Origin: Gallionella sp.
GTDB taxonomy: Bacteria > Pseudomonadota > Gammaproteobacteria > Burkholderiales > Gallionellaceae
Direction: 5' to 3'
Assembly (NCBI GenBank): GCA_028714895.1
Contig: JAQTLM010000013.1
Coordinates: forward strand, 1 to 64,000
DNA: 64,000 nucleotides
The notes below the pieces were generated by a model that saw only the letters and a list, made by a program, of their open reading frames with translations, did not search any database and was not told where the DNA came from. The stretch's first letter is position 1; every line of letters begins with the position of its first letter. Shown here in pieces: positions 56,005 to 64,000 of the stretch. The position numbers were made by a program, and so were the translations under genes.

Positions 56005-56449
56005 TTATACTTGTTTCAGCTTCTCTACCCTGACCAGGCCAGTTTGGGGAAAGTAATCCACTTTGCGCGGATAGATATCGAGCAAATCCTGCGCGGCAAT
56101 GGGAATTTTTTCCGTCTTGAGAAATTTCAGCGCAAACTCGGCATTGCGCTCGCCGACATTGGCGACAAGTAAAACCGCGCAACACTGCGCCGCCACCGAA
56201 CACTTTCACATCAAAATTACTGCGCTTCGCACCCATCTTGAGCAACTGGTTAATCAATATTTTCATCGCATAGGTGCCATAGCGCGCCGACTCGCCCAAC
56301 GGATTGTTTTGATCCTGACCGCTATCCGGCAACATATCGCGCGCCGTCGCATAATATTCTCCGGGCAATATCTTGGCTGCCTCGGAGTTATGCTGCCGAT
56401 CAAAATACAGGTTCGGTGCCAGGAATTCTTCAAAGCCATGCTCAGCCAT
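56005..56449 (-). pseudogene. cheD: cheD remnant: catalytic segment deleted and frameshifted
   Basis: Chemoreceptor glutamine deamidase CheD, here broken twice. The frame starts at 56449 (NLYFDRQHNSEAAKILPGEYY) and reads ARDM directly into LPDSGQDQNNPLGESARYGTYAM. The roughly 25 residues that normally lie between, carrying the catalytic Cys and His (LGSCVA...GGMNHF), are absent, so there is an in-frame deletion near 56333. After KVFGGGAVLRGFT, one extra base in ACTTGTC (about 56167) shifts the frame; the lost continuation VANVGERNAEFALKFLK to YPRKVDYFPQTGLVRVEKL is in the next frame, ending at 56005. Gene position between cheR and cheB is normal. Without both repairs it cannot make active CheD. 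A sequencing error could explain the frameshift but not the deletion. Confidence 0.88.
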
Positions 56450-56490
56450 GCCGGGCCATTCCTTTCCGATCCGCCGCCAGGGTAATCGGA

Positions 56491-57378
56491 TTATTTTGGC
56501 GCGTGAGGCGCATGATGATGTCCATGCGATTTAGGTTTGGCCAATTCGTACACCGTCTTACCGCGCAAACTGAACAAGTGCGTGGCATTATGAAAACTCT
56601 CCGAATGCCCGGCAAACAGCAATCCACCCGGTTGCAGCAACGGCACAAACCGTTCCAATATTTTAAGTTGCGTTGCCTTGTCGAAATAGATCATCACATT
56701 ACGGCAAAAAATCGCATCCAGCGGGCCACGTATCGGCCAGTCATTGCTGAGCAAATTCACCTGCCGGAAAGTAATCATGGCGCGCAACTCCGGCCTCACC
56801 CGCACAAAACCCGCCTGCGCGCCCGTTCCCCTGAGAAAGAAACGCTTTACCATATCATCGGAAAGCTTCTCAATACGCTCGACCGGATAAACGCCGGCTT
56901 CCGCCTTGGCAAGCACATTGGTATCCAAATCGGTGGCGATGATGGTAACGGGTGGCGTAAAGCTGCTAAAAGCATCTACCATGGTCATCGCCATCGAATA
57001 GGGTTCCTCGCCAGTTGATGCCGCCGAACACCACAGCGAAATGTGATGCCGCCCTTTTTGTTTGAGCACGTGTTCGGCCAACAACGGAAAATGGTGCGGT
57101 TCGCGGAAGAATGAAGTCAGGTTGGTGGTAAGCGCATTTACAAACGCCTCCCATTCAGCCTTGTTGTTGCTCTCCAGCAATGCCAGGTAATCCTTGAAAT
57201 TATTGATGCCGGTTGCCCGCAAGCGGCGTGCCAAGCGGCTGTACACCATATCCTGCTTGGACGGGTTAAGCGAAATTCCGGCATGGTCATAGATCAACTG
57301 CCGTACCCGTTCGAAATCCTTGCTCGTAAAAACAAATTCACGGTCACGGTCACCGCCGGATTGAAGATTGGTGTTCAT
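56491..57378 (-). CDS. cheR: Chemotaxis methyltransferase CheR
   Basis: CheR methylates receptor glutamates with SAM. The 295-residue protein has the helical N-domain (FERVRQLIYDHAGISLNPSKQDMVYSRLARRLR, about 20-52), NLTSFFREPHHF, the SAM site LWCSAASTGEEPYSMAM, ATDLDTNVLAKAE, FCRNVMIYFD and GHSESFHNATHLF. The C-terminus is a His/Lys-rich tail. cheD remnant follows 41 bp on. Confidence 0.96.
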   Translation of the reverse strand: MNTNLQSGGDRDREFVFTSKDFERVRQLIYDHAGISLNPSKQDMVYSRLARRLRATGINNFKDYLALLESNNKAEWEAFVNALTTNLTSFFREPHHFPLLAEHVLKQKGRHHISLWCSAASTGEEPYSMAMTMVDAFSSFTPPVTIIATDLDTNVLAKAEAGVYPVERIEKLSDDMVKRFFLRGTGAQAGFVRVRPELRAMITFRQVNLLSNDWPIRGPLDAIFCRNVMIYFDKATQLKILERFVPLLQPGGLLFAGHSESFHNATHLFSLRGKTVYELAKPKSHGHHHAPHAPK

Positions 57379-57514
57379 GGCATCCTAAAATACAGCGCGT
57401 GCCCAGCTCGGCAGGGCACCGCTAACTAATGCACCGGTTCAGGCAAGGCGAGAAAACTTTATCATGGTTTGTCAATTCTCAATTCCCGTAGGAACGCAGC
57501 ACGCCGTACCTCTG

Positions 57515-58642
57515 CTAATTCGGCGAATGGCACAACAGACTACTGTCGCCTTCACCAGCCACCGCAATTCTTTCCAGCGCGGCAAGCACTTCCATGCTGT
57601 CGGCTTCCAGCTTCCCGATCAGATCGATGCCACGCAAAGGTTCTCCGGATCGAAATGCCGTAACGGCTTCCCTGCCATGCTGATGAAATGCCTGATGCGG
57701 ATTTGCCACGGCAGCATAGCCATCCAGCTTGAAAAAACAATCCTTGCCCTCGCCCTCAAAGTACCACTTGCCCAACCGGCAATCGGTATGCGGCGCAAAA
57801 CTATCCGCCTCGCGATCCGATATACCCATGAACACTTTGTAAATTTCAAATTTATAAAGTATATGGTCAATCTTGGCGACTTCGACAAAGCTGCGCAGCG
57901 CCGCCGCCGAAATCGTGCCTTCCATCTGGTGAGACAATTCCAGCAAATGCTTCATGTTGTCCATCACGCCCGCAACATCACGGCTGAATACCTGCGACTT
58001 CGCCGCCAAGCCTTCCATCTGCGCTTTGGTGAGGTCTGTTTCGCCCTGAATGGCAGTTACAATCGTCGAGATTTCGCTGGTCGCTTTCGCGGTACGCTCG
58101 GCCAGCTTGCGCACTTCGTCCGCGACTACCGCAAAACCCCGCCCTTGCTCACCGGCACGCGCTGCCTCGATCGCCGCATTGAGCGCCAACAGGTTAGTCT
58201 GGTCGGCGATTTCCTTGATTAACTGAACGATGCTGCCGATCTGCGCCGCGCGCTCGGTCAGGTTTTGTATATTCTGCGAAGTCTGCATGGTATCCCCGGA
58301 TAGAGCATCCAGGCTCTGCGCAATCTGCAACACGGCTTCACGGTTGCTGGCCGAAATACTGGCGGCTTCAATGGCATGCTGTTTTTCTTCGCGCAACGCC
58401 TGTGCCGCAGCGGCCTGGGATTTTTGCAGCACCACAAAGGAATCGCCGAATCCCTGCATATTGGCATACAGCCGTATCGAAGTCTGATGTTCGGCATGAA
58501 CCCCTTCAAGCTCGGCACGCACCATATCCCGCTCGCTTTCCAGCCTGGACAAATCGCTACGTAGCGCGGCAATCTCCCGGTCGGCCTGCGCCAATCTGGC
58601 TTGCAATGCCTGGTGTTCCTGTCTCAATTTTCCGCAAAACAT
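57515..58642 (-). CDS. Soluble chemoreceptor with C-terminal zinc-binding CZB domain
   Basis: A 375-residue cytoplasmic methyl-accepting-type protein with no membrane segment. Residues 1-95 are coiled coil. The signalling hairpin (about 100-250) contains [22 protein letters not shown] and [18 protein letters not shown]. The C-terminal CZB domain has the His-Cys-His-His set: [25 protein letters not shown] and [13 protein letters not shown] domains sense zinc and, in some receptors, oxidants such as HOCl through the cysteine. It sits within the che run between cheR and cheA. Confidence 0.92.
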   Translation of the reverse strand: MFCGKLRQEHQALQARLAQADREIAALRSDLSRLESERDMVRAELEGVHAEHQTSIRLYANMQGFGDSFVVLQKSQAAAAQALREEKQHAIEAASISASNREAVLQIAQSLDALSGDTMQTSQNIQNLTERAAQIGSIVQLIKEIADQTNLLALNAAIEAARAGEQGRGFAVVADEVRKLAERTAKATSEISTIVTAIQGETDLTKAQMEGLAAKSQVFSRDVAGVMDNMKHLLELSHQMEGTISAAALRSFVEVAKIDHILYKFEIYKVFMGISDREADSFAPHTDCRLGKWYFEGEGKDCFFKLDGYAAVANPHQAFHQHGREAVTAFRSGEPLRGIDLIGKLEADSMEVLAALERIAVAGEGDSSLLCHSPN

Positions 58643-58737
58643 GATTTTCTCCTAGGTCGGACAGTGGTGAGTAGGAAGAGGAAAGTGTGAAAACCTACCC
58701 CATACTTCACACTCCCCCCTCTTCACTCCCTGATTTT

Positions 58738-60591
58738 CTAATGTCCCCGCACGTCGCTGAGCAGTTCCTTGATATCGAGAATCAGCACAATGTCGCCCTC
58801 GCTGGACATGGTCACGCCCGCCACGCCTTTGGGGCGGAAAGTGTCCAGCGATTTGATCACCACATCATCGTGCCCGGCAAAGCCGTCTGCAGACAGGATG
58901 AAACTGTTGTTGCCAAACTGCATCAGCACGCCCACTTCCGGATTAACGCTCTGTTCCCAACCGATCAACTGCGCCAGCGGCAGTACCGGCAGCACTTCGC
59001 CGCGCACCACCATGGTCGCCCTGCCGGAAACCCGCTGCAATTGATCAGGCGTGATGGACAGGATTTCCCGCACCATCGACAACGGCACGGCGAAAGACTG
59101 TTCACCGAGGCGCAAAATCAGCACCGGCAGGATCGCCAGTGTGAGCGGCAAGGAAATGGTCAGCACGGTTCCCTTGCCCGGCTCGGACTGGATGTTGACG
59201 ACACCGTTAAGTTTCTGGATATTGGTTTTCACCACATCCATGCCGACACCGCGCCCGGAGACGCTGGAAATTTCATCTTTGGTCGAGAATCCCGGCAGGA
59301 AAATCAATTCCAGGCACTGGCTCTCATCCAGCGTATTCGCCACCTCGTTGGTGATCAGCCCCTTTTCGATTGCCTTGTTGCGGATCACCTCGGGGCGCAT
59401 GCCACGCCCGTCATCCGCGATGGTGATCAGAATATGATCACCTTCCTGGCGCGCGCTTAACTCCACCATGCTCTTTTCCGGTTTTCCGGCGGCGATGCGC
59501 CCCTCGATAGTTTCTACGCCGTGATCCACCGCATTGCGCACCAGGTGCACCAGCGGATCGTTCAAGTCCTCGATCATGGTCTTGTCCATTTCGGTTTCTT
59601 CGCCGGACAATACCAACTCCACATCCTTGCCCAAGGATCGCGCCAGATCGCGCGCCAAGCGCGGATATTTTTTGAACAGGCGGCCGATCGGCTGCATCCG
59701 CGTCTTCATCACCGCATTCTGCAAATTCACCACCAGCATATCCAGTTGCGTAACGGATTGGTCCAGCTCACGCAAGGTGTCCGCATCGTTGCGCCCCTGC
59801 ATGATGTCGGAGCGCAAATGCGTCAACCGATTTTTGGTCAGGCCGATTTCGCCGGAAAGATTGAGCACCTGGTCGAGACGAACGGTGTCCACACGGATTG
59901 TCGATTCCTTGGCTTCCTTTGCCGGCACATCGCCGTCGCGCCGCCCGACCGTAGCGCCCGGCACATCGCTGGTGCGGCGGCCAAATGCCTTGGTGGTCGC
60001 TTCCTCCTCGGAAATGGCTTCGGCGATCTTTTCCGGATCGCGCGTAACCCCCACTTTGGCGGCGATGTCGGTACCGCCGGTTAATGCGTTATACAGCGCA
60101 TCCCAATCCACTCCGTCTATCATCTGCGTAGTTGGCACAGCACTGGGCGCACTCGCTGCCGGGCTGGCCGGCTGGTTTTTTGCCGAAGCGGCAATCGCCT
60201 TTCCGCTCAACGCCGCCTTCAAGTTATCAAGCATTTCAGCAGGGGCTGCGCCCGGTTGCAGGTTTTGCTGCAGCGCGCCAAACATCCTGCGTACTTCGGC
60301 AGTCGCCGCAAAAATCACATCCATGAGTTCAGCGCTCAACGTCAACTCATGGTTGCGCAATTTATCGAATAAATTTTCGGTAAGGTGGCACAGCGTCACC
60401 AGCTCACCGGCATTGAGAAATCCAGCACCGCCCTTGATAGTATGGAAACCGCGAAATATCTCATTAAGCAACTTGCTATCGTTAGGATATTTTTCCAGTT
60501 CCATCAATTTACTGTCCACATCCGACAGCATTTCACCCGCCTCCAGCAAAAAATCGCTTAATAACTCTTCCATGCCAGCAAAGTCGTTCAT
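58738..60591 (-). CDS. cheA: Chemotaxis sensor histidine kinase CheA
   Basis: CheA phosphorylates CheY and CheB in response to receptors. The 617-residue protein has an HPt domain with His50 (FRGFHTIKGGAGFLN), a short linker where P2 is reduced or absent (about 110-215), a dimerisation domain (STIRVDTVRLDQVLNLSGEIGLTK), a kinase domain (HLVRNAVDHGVE, ITIADDGRGM, VSGRGVGMDVVK) and a CheW-like P5 domain. It is shorter than enterobacterial CheA (654), mostly in the P2 region. Ribosome-binding site: AGGAGAATG. Confidence 0.95.
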   Translation of the reverse strand: MNDFAGMEELLSDFLLEAGEMLSDVDSKLMELEKYPNDSKLLNEIFRGFHTIKGGAGFLNAGELVTLCHLTENLFDKLRNHELTLSAELMDVIFAATAEVRRMFGALQQNLQPGAAPAEMLDNLKAALSGKAIAASAKNQPASPAASAPSAVPTTQMIDGVDWDALYNALTGGTDIAAKVGVTRDPEKIAEAISEEEATTKAFGRRTSDVPGATVGRRDGDVPAKEAKESTIRVDTVRLDQVLNLSGEIGLTKNRLTHLRSDIMQGRNDADTLRELDQSVTQLDMLVVNLQNAVMKTRMQPIGRLFKKYPRLARDLARSLGKDVELVLSGEETEMDKTMIEDLNDPLVHLVRNAVDHGVETIEGRIAAGKPEKSMVELSARQEGDHILITIADDGRGMRPEVIRNKAIEKGLITNEVANTLDESQCLELIFLPGFSTKDEISSVSGRGVGMDVVKTNIQKLNGVVNIQSEPGKGTVLTISLPLTLAILPVLILRLGEQSFAVPLSMVREILSITPDQLQRVSGRATMVVRGEVLPVLPLAQLIGWEQSVNPEVGVLMQFGNNSFILSADGFAGHDDVVIKSLDTFRPKGVAGVTMSSEGDIVLILDIKELLSDVRGH

Positions 60592-60609
60592 TTCATTCTC
60601 CTAATCTGC

Positions 60610-60632
60610 AGGGGCAATTCATGCGCCCCTAC
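60610..60632. repeat. Palindromic dispersed repeat, AATT-core, internally deleted
   Basis: AGGGGCAATTCATG is followed directly by CGCCCCTAC. The left arm and core of the family are intact, but about six bases of the right arm (AATT and neighbours) are missing. It stands 6 bp from a GC-core copy at 60639, between cheA and cheZ. Confidence 0.7.
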
Positions 60633-60638
60633 CAACCT

Positions 60639-60666
60639 GTAGGGGCACGGCGCGCTGTGCCCCTAC
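60639..60666. repeat. Palindromic dispersed repeat, CGGCGCGC-core
   Basis: GTAGGGGCACGGCG (60639-60652) and CGCTGTGCCCCTAC (60653-60666) form a 28-bp palindrome with one mismatched pair. It is the second of two copies, of different core type, placed head to tail in the cheZ-cheA gap. Confidence 0.82.
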
Positions 60667-60672
60667 GGCACA

Positions 60673-61407
60673 TTAAAACCCCAAACTTTCCAGCAAGTCA
60701 TCCACCTGATCCTGGCTGGTCACCACGTCCGTGCGTCCCGCTGCATTGATAACCGGGCCATTCAACAGCCCCGTATCAAACTCCGCCTTGACCGAAGCCG
60801 GCGCATTCTCCAGCAACAACGACACCAACTGCTGTTCCATACTTTTTGTTACTTCGATAATCTTCTTGATGACTTGGCCGGTCAGATCCTGAAAATCCTG
60901 CGCCATCATGATTTCCATCAGGCAGGCATTGGTCGCCTTGGTTTGCTTGGGCACCTCATGGAGAAAGGCCTGTGTTTGCATGACCAGATCCCTGAATTGC
61001 ATCACATCCAGCTTTTTCTCGAACAGCATCTGCCACTGCCCCGCCAAGCGATGTGATTCGACTTCCACCTTCTCCAAAATCGGTTGCGCCGCATCGGTCG
61101 CATTCAGCACCCGCTCCGCAGCTTGTTGCGTCAAGGTCGCCACATAATTCAAGCGATCGCGCGCATCGGGAATGGACGAGGCTGCCTTTTCGATTTCCTT
61201 GTTCAGCCCCAGCTCGCGCAATGTGTCATGCAATGTCCGCGCCATATGGCCAATCTGATTGATCACCTTCCCCGACCCGGCTTCAACGCTACCTGCTGCG
61301 GAAGAGGGATTTGTTTCAGCGGCATTGGCCGCCACGATGCTATCGAACAACGATTCGAGGTCGTCCGAATCCCCGGTTGCAGTATTGTTAGTCATCGCAT
61401 TGCTCAC
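60673..61407 (-). CDS. cheZ: CheY-P phosphatase CheZ
   Basis: CheZ dephosphorylates CheY-P, which ends each tumbling or reversal signal. The 244-residue helical protein has the long hairpin ([19 protein letters not shown]), the catalytic-type [21 protein letters not shown] segment with its Gln-Asp motif near residue 170, and the C-terminal CheY-binding peptide [12 protein letters not shown]. It starts at a GTG overlapping the cheY stop (GTGA); an ATG four codons on is an alternative. Confidence 0.93.
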   Translation of the reverse strand: MSNAMTNNTATGDSDDLESLFDSIVAANAAETNPSSAAGSVEAGSGKVINQIGHMARTLHDTLRELGLNKEIEKAASSIPDARDRLNYVATLTQQAAERVLNATDAAQPILEKVEVESHRLAGQWQMLFEKKLDVMQFRDLVMQTQAFLHEVPKQTKATNACLMEIMMAQDFQDLTGQVIKKIIEVTKSMEQQLVSLLLENAPASVKAEFDTGLLNGPVINAAGRTDVVTSQDQVDDLLESLGF

Positions 61408-61802
61408 TTTTGTAGGTTTGGAAAGTTCTGAAAGATTTTCTTCAACTTCTCATCCAGCGTCGCAGCCGTGAACGGTTTCACCACGTAACCGCTCGCCCCG
61501 GCTTTTGCCGCCTCGATAATATTTTCTTTCTTCGCCTCTGCCGTCACCATCAACACCGGCAAGTGCTTGAGCTTGGCGTCCGCGCGAATTTCCCGCAGCA
61601 GATCAATTCCCGTCATGTTGGGCATGTTCCAATCGGATACCACAAAATCAAACTCGTCCGCGCGCAGTTTGGCCAATGCATCTACACCGTCTTCCGCCTC
61701 CTGGACGTTCAAAAAGCCCAACTCCTTGAGCAAGTTGCGCACGATGCGCCGCATCGTGGAAAAATCATCCACCACCAAAAATCTTGTATTTTCTATTCCC
61801 AT
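61404..61802 (-). CDS. cheY: Chemotaxis response regulator CheY
   Basis: CheY carries the signal from CheA to FliM. The 132-residue receiver has all functional residues in E. coli-like positions: Asp12, Asp13, phospho-acceptor Asp57 ([13 protein letters not shown]), Thr87, Tyr106 and Lys109. It is followed by cheZ with a GTGA overlap, so the kinase target and its phosphatase are co-translated. Confidence 0.97.
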   Translation of the reverse strand: MGIENTRFLVVDDFSTMRRIVRNLLKELGFLNVQEAEDGVDALAKLRADEFDFVVSDWNMPNMTGIDLLREIRADAKLKHLPVLMVTAEAKKENIIEAAKAGASGYVVKPFTAATLDEKLKKIFQNFPNLQK

Positions 61803-61840
61803 AACAATCCCCTAAATTCCGACAACACGGCCCGCAATCC

Positions 61841-61868
61841 GTACGGGCACGGCGCGCCGTGCCCGTAC
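61841..61868. repeat. Palindromic dispersed repeat, CGGCGCGCCG-core
   Basis: A perfect 28-bp palindrome from GTACGGGCACGGCG (61841-61854) to CGCCGTGCCCGTAC. The flank is a compensated variant: GTACGGGC/GCCCGTAC instead of GTAGGGGC/GCCCCTAC. Both arms changed together, which indicates selection for pairing or copying of one arm from the other. It lies in the gap between cheV (stop 61870-61872) and cheY. Confidence 0.85.
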
Positions 61869-61869
61869 A

Positions 61870-62817
61870 TCACGTCAACAACGGACGCAGTACTGATGAC
61901 AACACCATCGAATCAAATTTCGGCACATAGTGATCCACCCCAACGCGTCGCCCCATTGCACGGTTCGCATCCGAAGACAGCGACGAATGCATTACCACCG
62001 GTATGCCGTCAAAACGGCGGTCCGATTTGATGTACTGGGTCAACACATAACCATCCATTTCCGGCATTTCCGCATCAGTCAAAATCACCTGAATCTGGTC
62101 ATGCAGATTTGCTCCGGTACTCTGTGCCGTATCCGCCATCGCCTTGAGCCTTTCCCACGCTTCGTCGCCATTGGTTGCCTGAATGTGCTTGACGCCCATT
62201 TTGTCCAGCACTTCGGCGATTTTTCTGCGTGCCACCATCGAGTCGTCGGCAAAGAAAATACACAGATCATGCTCTGACTGCACGCGTTCGACATTTCCGA
62301 CGACAGCATCGCCAAACGCATTGGCTAAAATCTGCTCCACATCCAGAATCGAAATCAGCGATCCATCCGGCAACTCGGTGATCGCGGTGATCAGCGCTCC
62401 CTTGTCGGAGAGCATCCCCTCGGTCGCACGTACCTTGTCCCAATCTACCCGGATGATGCGATCCACCCCCTGCACCAGAAAACCCAGAATGTGATTACTG
62501 TATTCCGCCACCATCATGGTCTGATGTTTCTCGGACGGTTGCAACCCCATGAAATTCGCCAGGCTCAGCACCGGCATCACATGCCCGCGCAACGACACAA
62601 TGCCTTCCACCCCATTCGGCATGTTCGGCGTGCGCGTGATTTTGCCGGCCTGGCAAACTTCCTTGACCTTGAACACATTGATGCCGAACTTCTCGCCGCT
62701 TCCCAGGCTGAATAACAGGATCTCCATCTTGTTGGTACCAGCCAGGCTGGTGCGTGCATCAACCTGATCCAGCAAGCCGTCCTGGTTATTGCTCAACGTA
62801 TCTTCCGTATAAGTCAT
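61870..62817 (-). CDS. cheV: Chemotaxis coupling protein CheV (paralogue 1)
   Basis: CheV couples receptors to CheA and may buffer phosphate. The 315-residue product has a CheW-like domain (about 20-165: ILLFSLGSGEKFGINVFKVKEV, GIVSLRGHVMPVLSLANF) and a C-terminal receiver (about 180-315: CIFFADDSMVARRKI, VILTDAEMPEMDGYVL, VVMHSSLSSDANRAMG). It is a tandem paralogue of the gene at 62833. No stand-alone cheW is in the window. Confidence 0.93.
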   Translation of the reverse strand: MTYTEDTLSNNQDGLLDQVDARTSLAGTNKMEILLFSLGSGEKFGINVFKVKEVCQAGKITRTPNMPNGVEGIVSLRGHVMPVLSLANFMGLQPSEKHQTMMVAEYSNHILGFLVQGVDRIIRVDWDKVRATEGMLSDKGALITAITELPDGSLISILDVEQILANAFGDAVVGNVERVQSEHDLCIFFADDSMVARRKIAEVLDKMGVKHIQATNGDEAWERLKAMADTAQSTGANLHDQIQVILTDAEMPEMDGYVLTQYIKSDRRFDGIPVVMHSSLSSDANRAMGRRVGVDHYVPKFDSMVLSSVLRPLLT

Positions 62818-62832
62818 TTTTTTCTCCTGCTA

Positions 62833-63774
62833 TCAGGCCAACAACCGCGCCAGTGTCTGTGCCAGCTTCTGCGGTTCAAACTTCGGCACGTACTCGTCCA
62901 CTCCAACCGTCTTGCCGAGCTGCTGGTTGGATGAGCTGCTCAACGACGAGTGCATCAGCACCGGTATGCCAATAAACCGCTTATCCGCCTTGATCTTGCG
63001 CGTCAGCATATAGCCATCCATCTCGGGCATTTCCACATCGGTCAAAATCACCTGCAGCATATCCTTGAGCGGCGTATGCGAGTCGTCGGCATAATCCGCC
63101 ATCTTTGACAATTCAATCCACGCCTGGCGGCCATTGATTGCCGAAATATGCTTCACCTGCATAGCATCCAGTGTGCGCGCAATCTGGTTGCGCGCTACCG
63201 AAGAATCGTCGGCAAAAAACACCGTGCGTTCCTTGCCCAGCGGCTTCACGCTCTTGAAAATCAACTCGTCGGAATCGAAACGGCTGGTTTCGGAAAGCAC
63301 CTTCTCCACATCCAGCATCATCACCAGACGACCATCCTTCAGTTCGGTAATCGCCGTGACCAGCCCGCCCATTTCGGCAACCAGCATCGCCGGCGGAACG
63401 CGCATCGCCGCCCAATCCAGGCGCAGAATGTTGTCCACCGCCTTGACCAAAAAACCCTGGGTATGGCCGTTGTACTCGGTGACAATCATGATCTCCGCCT
63501 TGTCGTCGGTCTCGATCCCCGTGTATTTAGCCAGATCGATCACCGGCACCAGCGCTCCGCGCAAACTCACCATGCCTTCCACCGCTGGTGGCATTTCCGG
63601 CGCACGGGTAATTTTCGGGATGCGCATCACCTCGCGCACCTTGAACACATTGATGCCAAAAGTTTCTTCACGCCCGGTGCGATTATCCAAACCGAGCGCA
63701 AACATCAAGATTTCCAGCTTATTGGTTCCCGCCAGCTTGGTGCGAGCATCAATATTTTTTAACAGATCCGACAT
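62833..63774 (-). CDS. cheV: Chemotaxis coupling protein CheV (paralogue 2)
   Basis: The 313-residue product has a CheW-like domain (LEILMFALG, FGINVFKVREVMRIPKI, GMVSLRGALVPVIDLA) and a receiver (VFFADDSSVARNQIARTL, VILTDVEMPEMDGYML, VLMHSSLSSSSNQQLG). It shares its plan and roughly half its residues with the neighbouring CheV, so the pair arose by tandem duplication. It includes a short GREE insert in its first strand region. The 15-bp gap to the next cheV indicates one operon. Confidence 0.93.
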   Translation of the reverse strand: MSDLLKNIDARTKLAGTNKLEILMFALGLDNRTGREETFGINVFKVREVMRIPKITRAPEMPPAVEGMVSLRGALVPVIDLAKYTGIETDDKAEIMIVTEYNGHTQGFLVKAVDNILRLDWAAMRVPPAMLVAEMGGLVTAITELKDGRLVMMLDVEKVLSETSRFDSDELIFKSVKPLGKERTVFFADDSSVARNQIARTLDAMQVKHISAINGRQAWIELSKMADYADDSHTPLKDMLQVILTDVEMPEMDGYMLTRKIKADKRFIGIPVLMHSSLSSSSNQQLGKTVGVDEYVPKFEPQKLAQTLARLLA

Positions 63775-63796
63775 TTTTCTCTCCTAAATCTGGGAA

Positions 63797-63823
63797 GTAG
63801 GGGCACGGCGCGCCGTGCCCTAC
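63797..63823. repeat. Palindromic dispersed repeat, CGGCGCGCCG-core, one-base deletion
   Basis: GTAGGGGCACGGCGCGCCGT continues GCCCTAC to 63823. The right arm has lost one C of CCCC. On the minus strand its GTAGGGC end supplies the TAG stop codon (63820-63822) of the chemoreceptor fragment at the window edge. Confidence 0.82.
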
Positions 63824-64000
63824 CCCATCGCACATTTGGTCAGCGGATACCCAGCCTTTTTCAGTTCATTGGCCGACTCGGCCAGCTCTTCTGCGGCCGA
63901 TTTGGCATCCTTGGCGGATTGCGCATTGTTATCCACCAGACTGGTGACGCGCTCCAGACTATTTGCCACACTCTCGCTCGCCGCAGACTGCTCTCTCGAT
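63820..64000 (-). CDS. Methyl-accepting chemotaxis protein, C-terminal part only
   Basis: The frame is open to the right edge and ends at 63820. The last 59 residues read SREQSAASESVANSLERVTS, then VDNNAQSAKDAKSAAEELAE, then SANELKKAGYPLTKCAMG. The heptad pattern with REQSAAS, ERV and AAEELAESANEL is the descending and final helix of a chemoreceptor signalling domain. The natural stop seems to have been replaced: the final residues KAGYPLTKCAMG lead into a palindromic repeat that supplies the TAG. The sensor part lies beyond the window. Confidence 0.82.
   Translation of the reverse strand, partial: SREQSAASESVANSLERVTSLVDNNAQSAKDAKSAAEELAESANELKKAGYPLTKCAMG

Noticed and set aside
59534..60604. 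Open frame of 356 codons on plus, opposite cheA
   Set aside because: cheA is certain in this region; the translation is Ser/Arg-rich without any family pattern.

Overview
The window comes from a motile, Gram-negative betaproteobacterium. Protein family types and gene order look most like the iron/nitrogen-metabolising Gallionellales/Nitrosomonadales group; the class is fairly safe, the genus is a guess. Supporting signs are the leader of an rRNA operon beside tsaD, a cytochrome cd1 nitrite reductase, aerobic HemF, UbiA, a dusB-fis pair, outer-membrane porin and TonB receptor genes, and a polar-type flagellar system (FlhF, FlhG, FliA/FlgM, MotC/MotD-like stators, CheZ).

Positions 1-19100 hold housekeeping and respiratory genes. 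At the left edge, two near-consensus tandem promoters drive an rRNA operon leftward; the 16S gene itself is outside the window. Rightward follow tsaD, a regulatory-looking region with two copies of a paired palindrome, nirS, a TonB-dependent receptor, apaG and mltA. A PAS-GGDEF diguanylate cyclase and dsbC lie on the minus strand. Next come dusB-fis-purH-purD-tsaC-hemF (plus), a methyltransferase and ubiA (minus), and a porin with a clear terminator.

Positions 19100-51700 are one large flagellar cluster. fliE (minus) diverges from fliFGHIJKLMNOPQR (plus), which encode the MS ring, C ring, export ATPase complex and export gate. The minus-strand flgBCDEFGHIJKL block encodes rod, rings, hook and hook-filament junction; flgK has its own sigma-28 promoter. 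flgA and flgM-flgN are on plus, flgMN behind a sigma-28 promoter. Next on minus are flhB, flhA, flhF, flhG, fliA and a MotC/MotD-like stator pair.

Positions 51800-64000 hold signalling genes, all on minus: a chemoreceptor (C-terminus only), two cheV paralogues, cheY, cheZ, cheA, a soluble CZB chemoreceptor, cheR, a broken cheD, cheB, a STAS anti-anti-sigma protein and a large Aer-PAS/transmembrane/SpoIIE phosphatase/HATPase protein. The last two form a partner-switching module that could link redox or energy sensing to the flagellar sigma/anti-sigma circuit.

The most unusual signals are these: (1) a dispersed palindromic repeat with constant GTAGGGGC/GCCCCTAC ends and two interchangeable cores, which supplies stop codons to several genes and part of the MltA signal peptide; (2) a second, degenerate repeat confined here to the flagellar genes, which has apparently lengthened FliP; (3) cheD inactivated twice; (4) the PAS-SpoIIE-HATPase/STAS switch; (5) the duplicated palindrome pair upstream of nirS.
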